From contig NZ_JGYP01000004.1 of NCBI RefSeq assembly GCF_000741525.1, positions 173,606-237,605 of the forward strand: a stretch of 64,000 bases of DNA, written 5' to 3'. Under the pieces are notes generated by a model that saw nothing but the letters and a program-made list of their open reading frames with translations, ran no database searches and was not told the DNA's origin. Every line of letters starts with the position of its first letter. Positions within the stretch are counted from its first letter, which is position 1. The stretch is from Bifidobacterium bohemicum DSM 22767. Its GTDB lineage: Bacteria > Actinomycetota > Actinomycetes > Actinomycetales > Bifidobacteriaceae. Shown here piece after piece: positions 53,133 through 61,740 of this stretch. The translations under genes and the position numbers were made by a program.

Positions 53133-54476
53133 TCACTTCTTCAGGTGCATCCTACGCAAGATCTGAGCGATGAGATTAGGACGCCGCAGAAGATTCGTGC
53201 CTTCGTTCGCCGCGTCCGGGGCGTCGTTGAGCGCGAACGTATATGCCTTGCCGGAACTGGGCTTACCCACCAATTCACCGAACTCCAAAAGCTGCGTGCG
53301 CGGCTCGTACGGGTGACGAATGTCGAACTCGACCAAGCGCGAGGCACGCTGCTCCGGCACCGGACCATATGAGGCGAAACCACAGGTGGGAGTAGCCATG
53401 AGCGTCACCCCATCGACATCACCGACAAAACGGTTCCGGTGGTCATGTGCGGCCAGCAATGCGAAATAATCGCCTGATGCCTGCAGAATCGCGAACTCCC
53501 CGCTGTCCAAATCCGGGCAACTGACGCCCTCACCCAAAAAACTTCCGGGCAGCGTCCTGGTCGCATCAATCACGTAATTGTGTCCGGCGAACGTGCGGTA
53601 TCCTTCCACGGCGTGCGCGGCAGTGGCAGGCACCTCCTTCAACAGACGGTAGAACTGCGGCACCGGAATATGCTGGAACACCATCGATTTGGCTCCCACC
53701 AGCGTCGGAGCCTGCGCCAGAAAGTCAAGTGCCGTCTGGCTGGGCACTCCGTAGCCGCCGAGCCGGCCATAATCCCCCGAATTGAGCAGCACCAAGCCAA
53801 GAACGGTGCGCGTGTGATCCGCATCGGAGACGGGAAGCGCAAACGTGCCGGGCTCACAAGGGTAAATCGGCTGATCGGGCAATCCGCTACCCGGCTGCAT
53901 GCGCGGGGCATCGGAACGAACCGCGGCGGGTTCGGCATTCAGACAGCCCGGGAACTCACGGTAGATGGCATCGAGTTCGGCATTCGTCAACCCGCATTGG
54001 AAATCGTGATTGCCATACGTGACGGCCCACGGAATGCCACGTTTCACCAACGGACCGACGAAACGCCCAATCGCAGTGCGTACCAGTTCGACCGTGTGCG
54101 CCTTGTTTGACTCAAGACGGTTGACGGCAGCCGCACCGACGGGCCATTTCTGCGCTGTCCACGTACGTTTGCGGAACGTGGCGGCATATGCCTTGTCGTA
54201 GCCGGCGATCTGATTGCCCGTAAAAATGACCAGATCCGGACGCGTCGCGTCCAACGAGGCCTCGATCAAACGGAGCGTGTCTTTGTTGACGTCCGGCGCA
54301 TCCTGAATATCGGCCATCACCAGAACCCGGAACTTACCTGAATCATGGAATTGCAAACGACCCAGGCGCGCGGAAACCGAGATGGGGCGTCCATCACCGG
54401 AATGCGCCGGCTGGATGCGAGGGCGAGACAGAGGATCCTTCGCGGAATCCTTCACAGCCGCAAAATGTTCAGTCAT
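53133..54476 (-). CDS. Metallophosphoesterase
   Basis: The protein has 447 residues from ATG 54476, after GGTGG. The calcineurin-like fold is visible: VLVMADIQDAPDVNK near residue 55 (first motif, DxQ in place of DxH), LVIFTGNQIAGYDK (GD/N motif), WAVTYGNHDFQCG (GNHD), VFQHIPVPQF and LLAAHDHRNRFVG (GHxH-like). The layout resembles the fungal/bacterial Dcr2-like or purple-acid-like phosphatases. No signal peptide is seen. The substrate is unknown. It ends with a basic tail (RRMHLKK). Confidence 0.87.
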   Translation of the reverse strand: MTEHFAAVKDSAKDPLSRPRIQPAHSGDGRPISVSARLGRLQFHDSGKFRVLVMADIQDAPDVNKDTLRLIEASLDATRPDLVIFTGNQIAGYDKAYAATFRKRTWTAQKWPVGAAAVNRLESNKAHTVELVRTAIGRFVGPLVKRGIPWAVTYGNHDFQCGLTNAELDAIYREFPGCLNAEPAAVRSDAPRMQPGSGLPDQPIYPCEPGTFALPVSDADHTRTVLGLVLLNSGDYGRLGGYGVPSQTALDFLAQAPTLVGAKSMVFQHIPVPQFYRLLKEVPATAAHAVEGYRTFAGHNYVIDATRTLPGSFLGEGVSCPDLDSGEFAILQASGDYFALLAAHDHRNRFVGDVDGVTLMATPTCGFASYGPVPEQRASRLVEFDIRHPYEPRTQLLEFGELVGKPSSGKAYTFALNDAPDAANEGTNLLRRPNLIAQILRRMHLKK

Positions 54477-54532
54477 CATTTCCACCACCCAAGTATCACC
54501 TACACAGTACTCCACTATACGGTGGGTAATCA

Positions 54533-54573
54533 AAACCAAGAGACCCCGCAACCATATGATTGCGAGGTCTCTT
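54533..54573 (-). terminator. Terminator after tRNA-Gln
   Basis: On the reverse strand AAGAGACCTCGCAA ... TTGCGGGGTCTCTT is followed by GGTTTTG. The hairpin has 14-base arms with one mismatch. Confidence 0.85.
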
Positions 54574-54579
54574 CCTTTG

Positions 54580-54651
54580 CTGGGGTACCTGGACTCGAAC
54601 CAAGAACAACTGAACCAGAATCAGCCGTGTTGCCAATTACACCATACCCCA
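54580..54651 (-). tRNA. tRNA-Gln (anticodon CTG)
   Basis: Reverse-strand TGGGGTA pairs with TACCCCA, with discriminator G at 54580. The anticodon loop TTCTGGT gives CTG. The T-arm has GGTTCGAGTCC. CCA is not encoded. It lies downstream of tRNA-Glu in the same transcript. Confidence 0.95.
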
Positions 54652-54693
54652 ATTGACTCGGTGCTGTAACCGGTTACCCGGTATAGCACTTCG

Positions 54694-54766
54694 TACCTCC
54701 AACCGGATTTGAACCGGTGTTGGCGCCGTGAGAGGGCGTAGTCCTAGACCGCTAGACGATGGAGGC
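54694..54766 (-). tRNA. tRNA-Glu (anticodon CTC)
   Basis: Reverse-strand GCCTCCA pairs with TGGAGGT (one G-U pair), discriminator A. The anticodon loop CTCTCAC gives CTC, and the T-arm is CCGGTTCAAATCCGG. It is 42 bases upstream of tRNA-Gln and 450 bases downstream of gltX, on the same strand. Confidence 0.95.
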
Positions 54767-54871
54767 GTACCTATTCATTGCCCTATCCAAGGCAACGAAC
54801 TAATATTCTAGATGAGGATCTCCCCAAACGCAACCCGGCGTGTTGAACTCACCAAAACCGTACGTTTATTT

Positions 54872-55087
54872 GCAGTAAGTGGATGCAAGCGAACGAGCGC
54901 AACCTAACCGACCGCAAGGTTCCGTTCACTCGCAGTCGCATCCACTTACTGCGCACGACGGCCTCTCGGCCCACGCAAAGTCGGTTCCGTTGCAGAGGCA
55001 CAGACCCACTGCGACAAAACGGAATCCCACGAAATGCAAGAGTCCGTTCCATCACCGACACACAGGGAACGGTGAAGGAACGGACTC
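54872..55087. repeat. Cluster of inverted repeats between gltX and tRNA-Glu
   Basis: GCAGTAAGTGGATGC (54872-54886) pairs exactly with GCATCCACTTACTGC (54938-54952). GAGTCCGTTCC (55040-55050) pairs exactly with GGAACGGACTC (55077-55087), with TCACCG/CGGTGA inside. TTCCGTT-type words recur between them. The region has no gene. Part of it may end the gltX transcript, and the style resembles the nest at 2603-2760. Confidence 0.7.
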
Positions 55088-55213
55088 GTAGAGTAGGCAG
55101 GACGAATCGACCAGTAGACAGTCCGGCGCAAGCAGACCGCCCGGCAATCCGACAAGCATACGGCACAACGGCCCAACGCTCCAAAAGCCCGACAAGCAGA
55201 CGCGCCAAAACCC

Positions 55214-56740
55214 TTACAGATGCTCGCGCAAACCCTTCAGACGGGCGACGGTCAACGGTTTGCCCACGATTTCCATAGACTCGAACAGCGGCGGCGAAAC
55301 GCGGCGGCCAGACATGGCCACACGCACCGGACCGTAGGCCACGCGCGGCTTGTAACCACCCTCGTCCACCAGCGCCTTGTCGAGCGTATCGTGAAGCGTC
55401 TGGGTCTTCCAATCCGCATCGGCAACACCCTCGAGTGCCGCCACGGCCTTGTCGAGCACCTCGCCGGCCGATTCCTTCAGCGTCTTACGCGCGTCATCCT
55501 CCGGTTCAAGGTATTCGTCGTCGCTAAGCAAACTGCCGACCATGCCCGAAACCTCACCGAGCAGGCGCACGCGCGGCTGAACCAACGGCGCGGCGGCGGT
55601 GAGCACCTCGCGCTCATGGTCGGTGAGCGTATCCCAGGAATCCGCCGAAACCAAGCCATCACGGTGCAGGTACGGCACTGAACGATTGAGGAAGTCCTGG
55701 GGCTCGAGCATGCGAATGTGCTCGGCGTTGATGGCAACGGCCTTGTCGATGTCGAAATGGGCCGGGTTGGCCTTCACGTCGCGAATGTCGAATTTCTCGA
55801 CCATTTCGTCCATGCTGAACACGTCGCGGTCCGGCGCAATCGACCAGCCAAGCAGGGCGAGATAGTTGAGCAGACCCTCGGGAATGAAACCGTTGTCGCG
55901 GTGCAGGAACAGGTTCGACTCAGGGTCTCGCTTGGAAAGCTTCTTCTTGCCTTTGCCCATCACGTACGGCATATGTCCGAACAGCGGCATCTGCTTGGCG
56001 ATGCCCAATTCAATCAGGTAGCGGTAAAGAACCACCTGACGGGGCGTGGAGCTGAGCAGGTCCTCACCGCGCAGCACAACGTTGATGCGCATCATCGCGT
56101 CATCCACGGGGTTGGTGAGCGTGTAGAGCGGGTCGCCGTTGGGGCGCACGATGACATAATCCGGCACCGAGCCGGCTTTGAACTCGATGCGGCCACGGAT
56201 CAAATCGTCGAAAGCGATGTCCTCATCGGGCATACGCAGACGCAACGCAGGTTTGCGACCCTCCGCGCGGAAAACGTCCTTCTGTTCTTCGGTCAGGTCG
56301 CGGTCGTAACCGTCGTAGCCGAACGCGGCGGGCCGGCCGGCGGCGACATTGCGTGCCTCGATTTCCTCGGAAGTCGAGAAGGATTCGTAGGCATAACCGG
56401 CGTCAAGCAGCTTCGCCGCCACGTCACGATAGATGTCACCACGCTCGGACTGGCGGTACGGCCCGTCGGGGCCACCGACCTCCACACCCTCATCCCAGTT
56501 GATATTCAGCCATTTCAGGGCGTCGAGAATCTGATTGTAGCTTTCCTCGGAGTCACGCTCGTTGTCCGTATCCTCGATGCGAAACACGAACGTGCCATGG
56601 GTGTGTCGCGCCTCGGCCCAGTTGAACAGGGCCGTGCGCACCATGCCGACGTGCGGGGTGCCGGTAGGCGAGGGGCAGAAGCGCACGCGTACGTCGCGCG
56701 GCAGCTCGATTGTGGCGTTGTCGTTAGCATTTTCAGTCAT
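55214..56740 (-). CDS. gltX: Glutamyl-tRNA synthetase
   Basis: The enzyme charges tRNA-Glu (and often tRNA-Gln in Actinobacteria, before amidation). From ATG 56740 it has 508 residues. The HIGH motif is [20 protein letters not shown] near residue 20, and KMSKS is [20 protein letters not shown] near residue 260. [20 protein letters not shown] follows the class I pattern. The start has a weak ribosome binding site. The reverse-strand order gltX, tRNA-Glu, tRNA-Gln is notable for linking the enzyme and its substrates. Confidence 0.96.
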   Translation of the reverse strand: MTENANDNATIELPRDVRVRFCPSPTGTPHVGMVRTALFNWAEARHTHGTFVFRIEDTDNERDSEESYNQILDALKWLNINWDEGVEVGGPDGPYRQSERGDIYRDVAAKLLDAGYAYESFSTSEEIEARNVAAGRPAAFGYDGYDRDLTEEQKDVFRAEGRKPALRLRMPDEDIAFDDLIRGRIEFKAGSVPDYVIVRPNGDPLYTLTNPVDDAMMRINVVLRGEDLLSSTPRQVVLYRYLIELGIAKQMPLFGHMPYVMGKGKKKLSKRDPESNLFLHRDNGFIPEGLLNYLALLGWSIAPDRDVFSMDEMVEKFDIRDVKANPAHFDIDKAVAINAEHIRMLEPQDFLNRSVPYLHRDGLVSADSWDTLTDHEREVLTAAAPLVQPRVRLLGEVSGMVGSLLSDDEYLEPEDDARKTLKESAGEVLDKAVAALEGVADADWKTQTLHDTLDKALVDEGGYKPRVAYGPVRVAMSGRRVSPPLFESMEIVGKPLTVARLKGLREHL

Positions 56741-57402
56741 AGCACCATTGTGCCCCGTCAACCCGACGTGGACGCACGAAGCCTTCTCGGGTGAACATGA
56801 CAAAATCAGGCGATTTCGACAGCCATCGATTCGAGAACCCGCCGCAAACCCGCCACTTCGAACTTTCAAACCCATGCCACGCATCGAAGCGTTCCGGATC
56901 GAGGAGGGCCTGACTTGTGAGTCCCTCACCTTATAATCGATAACGTTCGCGTGGTTGGTGGCAGCAGCTGCGCCGATGACTACTAGAGACGTGCACGGTT
57001 CCCGTATTCCCGTACAAGGATTCACCTTATACGACGGAAGGCACCGAGGGCACGCACAGGCCTTGACGTCGCGCGGACTCCTCACCTTTCCGCCCACCTC
57101 GTCGAAGGTCTTGATGAAGGCAAGGTGATTTTATGGTGAGCGGAAAACATCAGACGACATACCGGCGACTGGGATACAAGCCCGTCCAACGACTGGCACA
57201 GACGGTGCGAAAGAACCTCGTCGGACTATCGCAACATGCCGATTATGACAGAAACGGGTCATTCATGGCAGAAAACGTACGTTCTACGCTCTCAAAACGT
57301 ACGTTTTCTGCCAGAACTGACGCATTCCTGCCATCTGTGACCGATTCCCGCCATAGGGCCAATCACCAACCGGCCACAAAACGTAGGACGATAGGGCATG
57401 CC
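56741..57402. other. Intergenic region between gltX and thiY-like gene
   Basis: An open frame extends the thiY-like gene upstream to 57133, but it lacks a signal sequence at its N-terminus and crosses a perfect inverted repeat. I treat 56741-57402 as noncoding. It holds divergent promoters. I searched by eye for a TPP riboswitch (CTGAGA and ACCTGATC-like boxes) and did not find one. Confidence 0.45.
57266..57313. repeat. Perfect 18-bp inverted repeat upstream of the thiY-like gene
   Basis: TGGCAGAAAACGTACGTT (57266-57283) is exactly complementary to AACGTACGTTTTCTGCCA (57296-57313), with a 12-base spacer. It is 90 bases before the thiY-like start. Each arm contains the palindrome AACGTACGTT. 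Confidence 0.9.
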
Positions 57403-58485
57403 ATGCGTTCGCTACTGACGGGGGTCGCACTCCTTGCGGCTGGCGCAATGACGCTATCCGGCTGCACAGGCTCAGCGAACCGGAACTCAACGGGCACCAA
57501 CGGCGACAACGGCAAGCCGACGCTGACCTTCATGCTCGACTGGACACCGAACACCAATCACATCGGGCTCTATGTGGCGCAGAAACTCGGCTATTTCAAG
57601 GACGCAGGCATCAAGGTAGCCATTCTGCCCACAGCCCAGGCCGGTGCCGAGACCAGCGTGGAGAACGGGGTGTCCAACATCGGCTTCTCCAAACTCACCG
57701 ACGTGGCCAACGCCGACGCGCAAGGGGCGCACCTGAAACAGGTCTTCGACCTGACGCAGAAGCCGATTGCCCGCTGGTGCAGTCTTAAGAGCCGCACCGA
57801 TATCCAAACACCGAAGGATTTCGCGGACAAGACCTTCGTGACCTTTGGATCGGCCGAACAGAGCGCCTCGGTGCGGCAGATGATCAAATACGCCGGCGGA
57901 TCCGGTGATTTCAAAACCGCGACTGCCGGCACCAACACCTTCCGCACCCTCACGAGCGGCAAAGGCGATTTCGCAGGCTTCTACGCGAATTGGGAGGAAG
58001 TGGTCTCCGAGCTCAACGGGCCGGCACTCAACTGCTTCGCCGCCGACAAGTGGGGAGTGCCCGGCAATCCGGATCAACTCGGATTCATCGTCAAGGACTC
58101 ATGGGTGAGGGATCCGAAGAACGCCGAAAGCCTCAGGAAGTTCGTCAAAGCCGCGCGCAAGGGCTACGATTACGCTCTGTCCAACCCCGACAAGGCCGCT
58201 GACCTTCTAGTCGCGGAAGCGAAAACGGCACATCTGGACACCAGGATCACCCGCGCCTCCATGGAGAAGATCGTCAATGAAGGCTACTGGAGCGGCGCCG
58301 GCATGAACGACGATTCCATGAACGGTAAATCCGGTCAAGGCATCACCGCCACAATCAACACGACGGACGGTCAGAGATATCTCGATTTCCAGTATGAGGC
58401 CGGCACGTACGTCGATTCGCACAAGAAGAGGCTGCCAAAGGCTCCACAAGCCGACGAGCTTTCAACTAACGACTACGTGAAATAA
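57403..58485 (+). CDS. ABC transporter substrate-binding lipoprotein, ThiY/NMT1-like
   Basis: The protein has 360 residues from ATG 57403 (MRSLLTGVALLAAGAMTLSG), with lipobox LSGC at 18-21. After a short Ser/Asn linker the NMT1/THI5 core starts with LTFMLDWTPNTNHIGLYVAQ and LGYFKDAGIKVAILPTAQAG. WCSLKSRTDIQTPKDFADKT and FAGFYANWEEVVSELNGPAL match the family that binds pyrimidine precursors of thiamine. The permease gene follows 160 bases later. No ATPase gene is nearby. The longer upstream frame (from 57133) is unlikely to be translated. Confidence 0.87.
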   Translation: MRSLLTGVALLAAGAMTLSGCTGSANRNSTGTNGDNGKPTLTFMLDWTPNTNHIGLYVAQKLGYFKDAGIKVAILPTAQAGAETSVENGVSNIGFSKLTDVANADAQGAHLKQVFDLTQKPIARWCSLKSRTDIQTPKDFADKTFVTFGSAEQSASVRQMIKYAGGSGDFKTATAGTNTFRTLTSGKGDFAGFYANWEEVVSELNGPALNCFAADKWGVPGNPDQLGFIVKDSWVRDPKNAESLRKFVKAARKGYDYALSNPDKAADLLVAEAKTAHLDTRITRASMEKIVNEGYWSGAGMNDDSMNGKSGQGITATINTTDGQRYLDFQYEAGTYVDSHKKRLPKAPQADELSTNDYVK

Positions 58486-58544
58486 CCGCAGATTTCCGTT
58501 CCGTAGGCACATTTCGAAGGATCGGGTCAGACTTCAATTTGGAA

Positions 58545-58570
58545 AACGCTGAGATTCAGCGGTTTCTTTT
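58545..58570 (+). terminator. Small hairpin between thiY- and thiX-like genes
   Basis: CGCTGA-GAT-TCAGCG (58547-58561) followed by GTTTCTTTTC lies between the two transporter genes. It could be a weak terminator or attenuator. A second pair, TTCCGTAGGC (from 58499) and GCCTACGGAA (near 58602), encloses it. Confidence 0.45.
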
Positions 58571-58649
58571 CGGCTGCACTGAACGTAATCAAGAAAAGCG
58601 CCTACGGAATCGAATACCGGCACGGTCTGATGAAACATAGGAAATGATT

Positions 58650-59567
58650 ATGGCGATTATGGCGCATGACAGTGAACGAAACGAGCATGGCAACGACGGC
58701 GAACATCGAGGCAAAACCACCGATGGCAATGGTGTTCGTGGATCCGATGGGAACACCAGCACCAGTAAGACCATCGGCCATAACGGGCGCAACGAACTAT
58801 TGCAGCGGATAATACCGCCAACAATAACGGTTGTGGCGCTGCTGGCGGTTTGGCAACTGGCGGCTAATGGCGGGTTGGTGTCTGCGGCGACCCTTGCCTC
58901 ACCGACCCAAATCGTCGGTTCGATGGCCGCGACATGGGGCGAGCTCATGTCGGCCGCAGCGGTGACCACCGGTGAAGCGTTGACCGGATTCGTCATTTCG
59001 ATCGTGTTGGGTATCGCACTCGGCGTGGGGCTGCATGTCTCACGCACCGTCCACAGCGCTCTCTACCCGCTGTTGGTGGCGGCACAGACCATCCCCATCA
59101 TCACCATCGCGCCCTTGTTCATGATCTGGTTCGGCTTCAGTCCAGTAGGAAAAATCGTGCTGGTAGCCGTCTTTGGCGTGTTCTCAATCGTCATCGACAC
59201 CTCGCGCGGCCTTGACGCAGTGCCCCGGTTTTACGAGGATGTGGCACTGACCTGCGGCGCCACGAAACCGTGGGCACTGTTTCACGTGAAACTGCGCGTG
59301 GCCGCACGCCAGATCTTCTCGGGCATTCGCATCAGCGCAGCCTATGTTTTCGGAACGGCCGTCACCGCCGAATATCTTGGAGCCACGAACGGGCTCGGAG
59401 TGTGGCTACAGGCCGCATTCAACTCGTTCCAGACGCCAATGATCTTCTCCGCCGCTATCGTAGTGGTTGCCGAAACGGGCCTGCTACTTGGGTTTGTGGC
59501 GCTTGTCGAGCGCGTAATGCTCGGTCCTGCCAGCGAGGAATCGTCCACGTCGTTCGACCAGAGTTGA
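58650..59567 (+). CDS. ABC transporter permease, ThiX/SsuC-like
   Basis: The 305-residue permease starts at ATG 58650 (a second ATG lies at 58644), with AGGAA upstream. An N-terminal hydrophilic part of about 45 residues, low in complexity, precedes six predicted membrane segments. TIPIITIAPLFMIWFGFSPV and YEDVALTCGATKPWALFHVK are the family's conserved parts, the latter being the EAA loop that contacts the ATPase. It is paired with the ThiY-like protein. The ATPase must be encoded elsewhere or shared. Confidence 0.87.
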   Translation: MAIMAHDSERNEHGNDGEHRGKTTDGNGVRGSDGNTSTSKTIGHNGRNELLQRIIPPTITVVALLAVWQLAANGGLVSAATLASPTQIVGSMAATWGELMSAAAVTTGEALTGFVISIVLGIALGVGLHVSRTVHSALYPLLVAAQTIPIITIAPLFMIWFGFSPVGKIVLVAVFGVFSIVIDTSRGLDAVPRFYEDVALTCGATKPWALFHVKLRVAARQIFSGIRISAAYVFGTAVTAEYLGATNGLGVWLQAAFNSFQTPMIFSAAIVVVAETGLLLGFVALVERVMLGPASEESSTSFDQS

Positions 59568-59771
59568 TCAGGCAATCAATATGCATGACGCTTGACGGCG
59601 AGCGCAGCGGCTCACAAAAGACGCCAGCGGCAGAACTTCATGGTTTTTCACCAAAAATTCGTAGGAAGCTCTATACTGAGTAGAGGTAAACGATTTATGC
59701 TCTTGAATCAATGATTGAACATTTTATCAATTGCTAGGTTTATCAATACATGCAACGACGGAGGAAACCCC

Positions 59772-61007
59772 ATGAACGAGAACGACCTCAATAATTTTGG
59801 CGGGAACCCCGGTACCCAGCCTTCTTCGGAGCCTGCCCAGTTCCAAGATGCTTCAGGCTCACAGACATCATACGGTGCACCCACATCGGATCCCGGATTC
59901 ACCACGCCCCAGACACAAGGCGAGTCTTGGCAACAGACGCCATCGTTCAACGGTGCGGCTCCTGCCGCACAGCAGTACACGGCTCCACAAGATGGTTCTC
60001 AGTATGCAACCCCACAACAACCTGCTTCTCAGTACACGTCCCCGCAACCAGCACCGCAGTACACGGCTCCACAAGCCGATTCTCAGTACACGTCCCCGGA
60101 GGCTGGATATGCAGGGCAGCCGCCAATGGCAGGAATGCAACCCGGCGCCTACACGGTCGCCGTGCCCTTCGACCAGCCGTACTACGGATGCCCGCCCGTC
60201 GAGGCCATCTCCCGTTTCTTCCGCAAATATGTTACGTTCTCGGGCCGCGCGAGCCGTAGTGAATTCTGGTGGATGCAACTGTTCCTTTTCCTGGCGGAAA
60301 TCGTGGCCTCGATACTCGACTCAGTTATTTTTGGCGGCATGAACAGATCATCCGGAAGTGGTCCTCAGGTATTTGAAGCGATCTTCGGATTGGCGGTGTT
60401 CGTCCCCCAGATTGCGTTGATGGTTCGCCGCCTCCACGACTCCAATAAAAGCGGGGCCTGGTTCGTGCTCCCCTACGGACTGCTCTTCGGCGGATTGATC
60501 ATCTTCATAGTCTTTCTCGCAGGCGGCGCCATTCTGGACGGAGACCTTGACGGCAGGGGCATTACCGGCGGCGCCGTCATTGGAGCAATCGTGATGTTGC
60601 TATGCTTGCTCGGCAGCATCGTCTCATACTTCATCTTCACTTTGGCCGGTCCGAACCCGGCGGGCGCACGTTTCGACAAACCCAATCCGACATCAGTTCC
60701 GCAAATGACCCCAACAGAGTATGCCAATCCGCAGCAAAATGCATCTTTTGGAGCGGAACAGAACATGGCTCAACCGATGCCCGCATACCCTCCGCAGCCG
60801 ATGACCACCCACCCTTCCCGGAATCAGGACGAGCAGGGCTTCACGGGAGCTCCAGCTCCCACGTCGACACCAGAGCAGGCAGGACAGCCTTCCGCATACA
60901 CCGTTCCGCAACCGCCATACCCCGGCCAGACCACTCCTGAACAGGGTCAGCAGCCTTACGGCAACAATGGTTTTGGTGGCAACGACCAGTATCCAACGGC
61001 GCAATAA
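59772..61007 (+). CDS. DUF805 membrane protein with Gln/Pro/Tyr-rich repeats
   Basis: The start is ATG 59772, with GGAGG seven bases upstream, giving 411 residues. Residues 1-135 are rich in Gln, Pro, Ser and Tyr, with repeats like QYTAPQ and QYTSPQ. The DUF805 domain follows (FFRKYVTFSGRASRSEFWWM, then four membrane segments and MVRRLHDSNKSGAWFVLPYG). The C-terminal 100 residues are again Gln/Pro-rich. The family has no known role. The two long low-complexity arms suggest protein interaction at the membrane. Confidence 0.87.
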   Translation: MNENDLNNFGGNPGTQPSSEPAQFQDASGSQTSYGAPTSDPGFTTPQTQGESWQQTPSFNGAAPAAQQYTAPQDGSQYATPQQPASQYTSPQPAPQYTAPQADSQYTSPEAGYAGQPPMAGMQPGAYTVAVPFDQPYYGCPPVEAISRFFRKYVTFSGRASRSEFWWMQLFLFLAEIVASILDSVIFGGMNRSSGSGPQVFEAIFGLAVFVPQIALMVRRLHDSNKSGAWFVLPYGLLFGGLIIFIVFLAGGAILDGDLDGRGITGGAVIGAIVMLLCLLGSIVSYFIFTLAGPNPAGARFDKPNPTSVPQMTPTEYANPQQNASFGAEQNMAQPMPAYPPQPMTTHPSRNQDEQGFTGAPAPTSTPEQAGQPSAYTVPQPPYPGQTTPEQGQQPYGNNGFGGNDQYPTAQ

Positions 61008-61037
61008 TCGCCTTGTCCCGATATCATATCGTCGCTT

Positions 61038-61070
61038 GAGGGTCATCGGATTATTCGATGACCCTCATTC
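61038..61070 (+). terminator. Terminator after the DUF805 gene
   Basis: GAGGGTCATCG (61038-61048) pairs with CGATGACCCTC (61056-61066), followed by ATTC. Confidence 0.75.
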
Positions 61071-61230
61071 TTCATCCGTTGGCCAAATCCTATTTGTACG
61101 ACACCGTAAACCTGCTTCCTTGCGAATATCGTTTTTCGGAACTAACATACGAAAATGTGGGAAATCACACATCGTCGTTACGCATTCCCGTGACGACGAT
61201 GCAATAATAGCTATGGAAAGAAGAGTTACG

Positions 61231-61413
61231 ATGCGCGAAGATGAGCTCGCTAAAGCGCAGGGAAATTCAACAATCACAGCAGAACCGCCTTACGATGCAA
61301 ACACATTGCCGGGCGGCGGCCATAATGGCAAGACGGTGCTACCGGGTTCCGGCGGCGAGCCGGCCCAGGGCTATATGGGTCCCACCGATTCCCAGAAACG
61401 ACGCCGCCAGTAA
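61231..61413 (+). CDS. Small hypothetical protein
   Basis: A 60-codon frame starts at ATG 61231 (MREDELAKAQGNSTITAEPP); an earlier in-frame ATG at 61213 is possible. It contains DANTLPGGGHNGKTVLPGSG and ends DSQKRRRQ. GGAAAG lies ten bases before the start. A strong terminator follows 30 bases after the stop, which supports a real transcript. It is hydrophilic, has no membrane segment, and matches no family I recognise. Confidence 0.55.
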   Translation: MREDELAKAQGNSTITAEPPYDANTLPGGGHNGKTVLPGSGGEPAQGYMGPTDSQKRRRQ

Positions 61414-61442
61414 AGGTCTTCCTTTTGCGACCATGCTGATGG

Positions 61443-61501
61443 GCGATGGTAGTCGATTGCTTTCTCGAAGTTCAATCGACTACCATCGCTCTTTTGTTTT
61501 T
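61443..61501 (+). terminator. Strong terminator after the small hypothetical gene
   Basis: GCGATGGTAGTCGATTG (61443-61459) pairs perfectly with CAATCGACTACCATCGC (61473-61489), followed by TCTTTTGTTTTT. Confidence 0.93.
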
Positions 61502-61529
61502 GAAACCGATGACACACTTGATGGCTGAC

Positions 61530-61543
61530 ACCGGTTAACCGGT
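61530..61543. repeat. 14-bp perfect palindrome ACCGGTTAACCGGT
   Basis: The palindrome sits in a 240-base noncoding gap downstream of the reverse-strand hypothetical gene at 61741-62706. It could be a protein-binding site, but no gene start lies near. Confidence 0.5.
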
Positions 61544-61740
61544 TTGAGGATAGTCAATAGGTGCGCAACGGCCACCAACCCAGACCAACGAAAGCGGCAT
61601 CCGACAATCATCGAACATCTACATTACATGAAGTAGATCCACACCCGGCGTCAACGCGAACCGGAATACGGCATTGGTCGACGTTTCGCTGCCAACTTAG
61701 AAACGACAGTCGTTTGCCATCATCAATTCCGTACGATGCC

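Noticed and set aside
54849..55412. Reverse open frame of 187 codons near gltX
   Set aside because: It overlaps the gltX 3' end and the inverted-repeat cluster, and is Arg/Cys-rich as expected for a shadow frame.
57133..57402. 90-codon N-terminal extension of the ThiY-like protein
   Set aside because: It would bury the lipoprotein signal peptide and crosses a perfect inverted repeat. The start at 57403 gives a standard lipoprotein.
56741..57402. TPP riboswitch upstream of the thiamine-type transporter
   Set aside because: The conserved aptamer words were looked for by eye and not found. A covariance search would be decisive.
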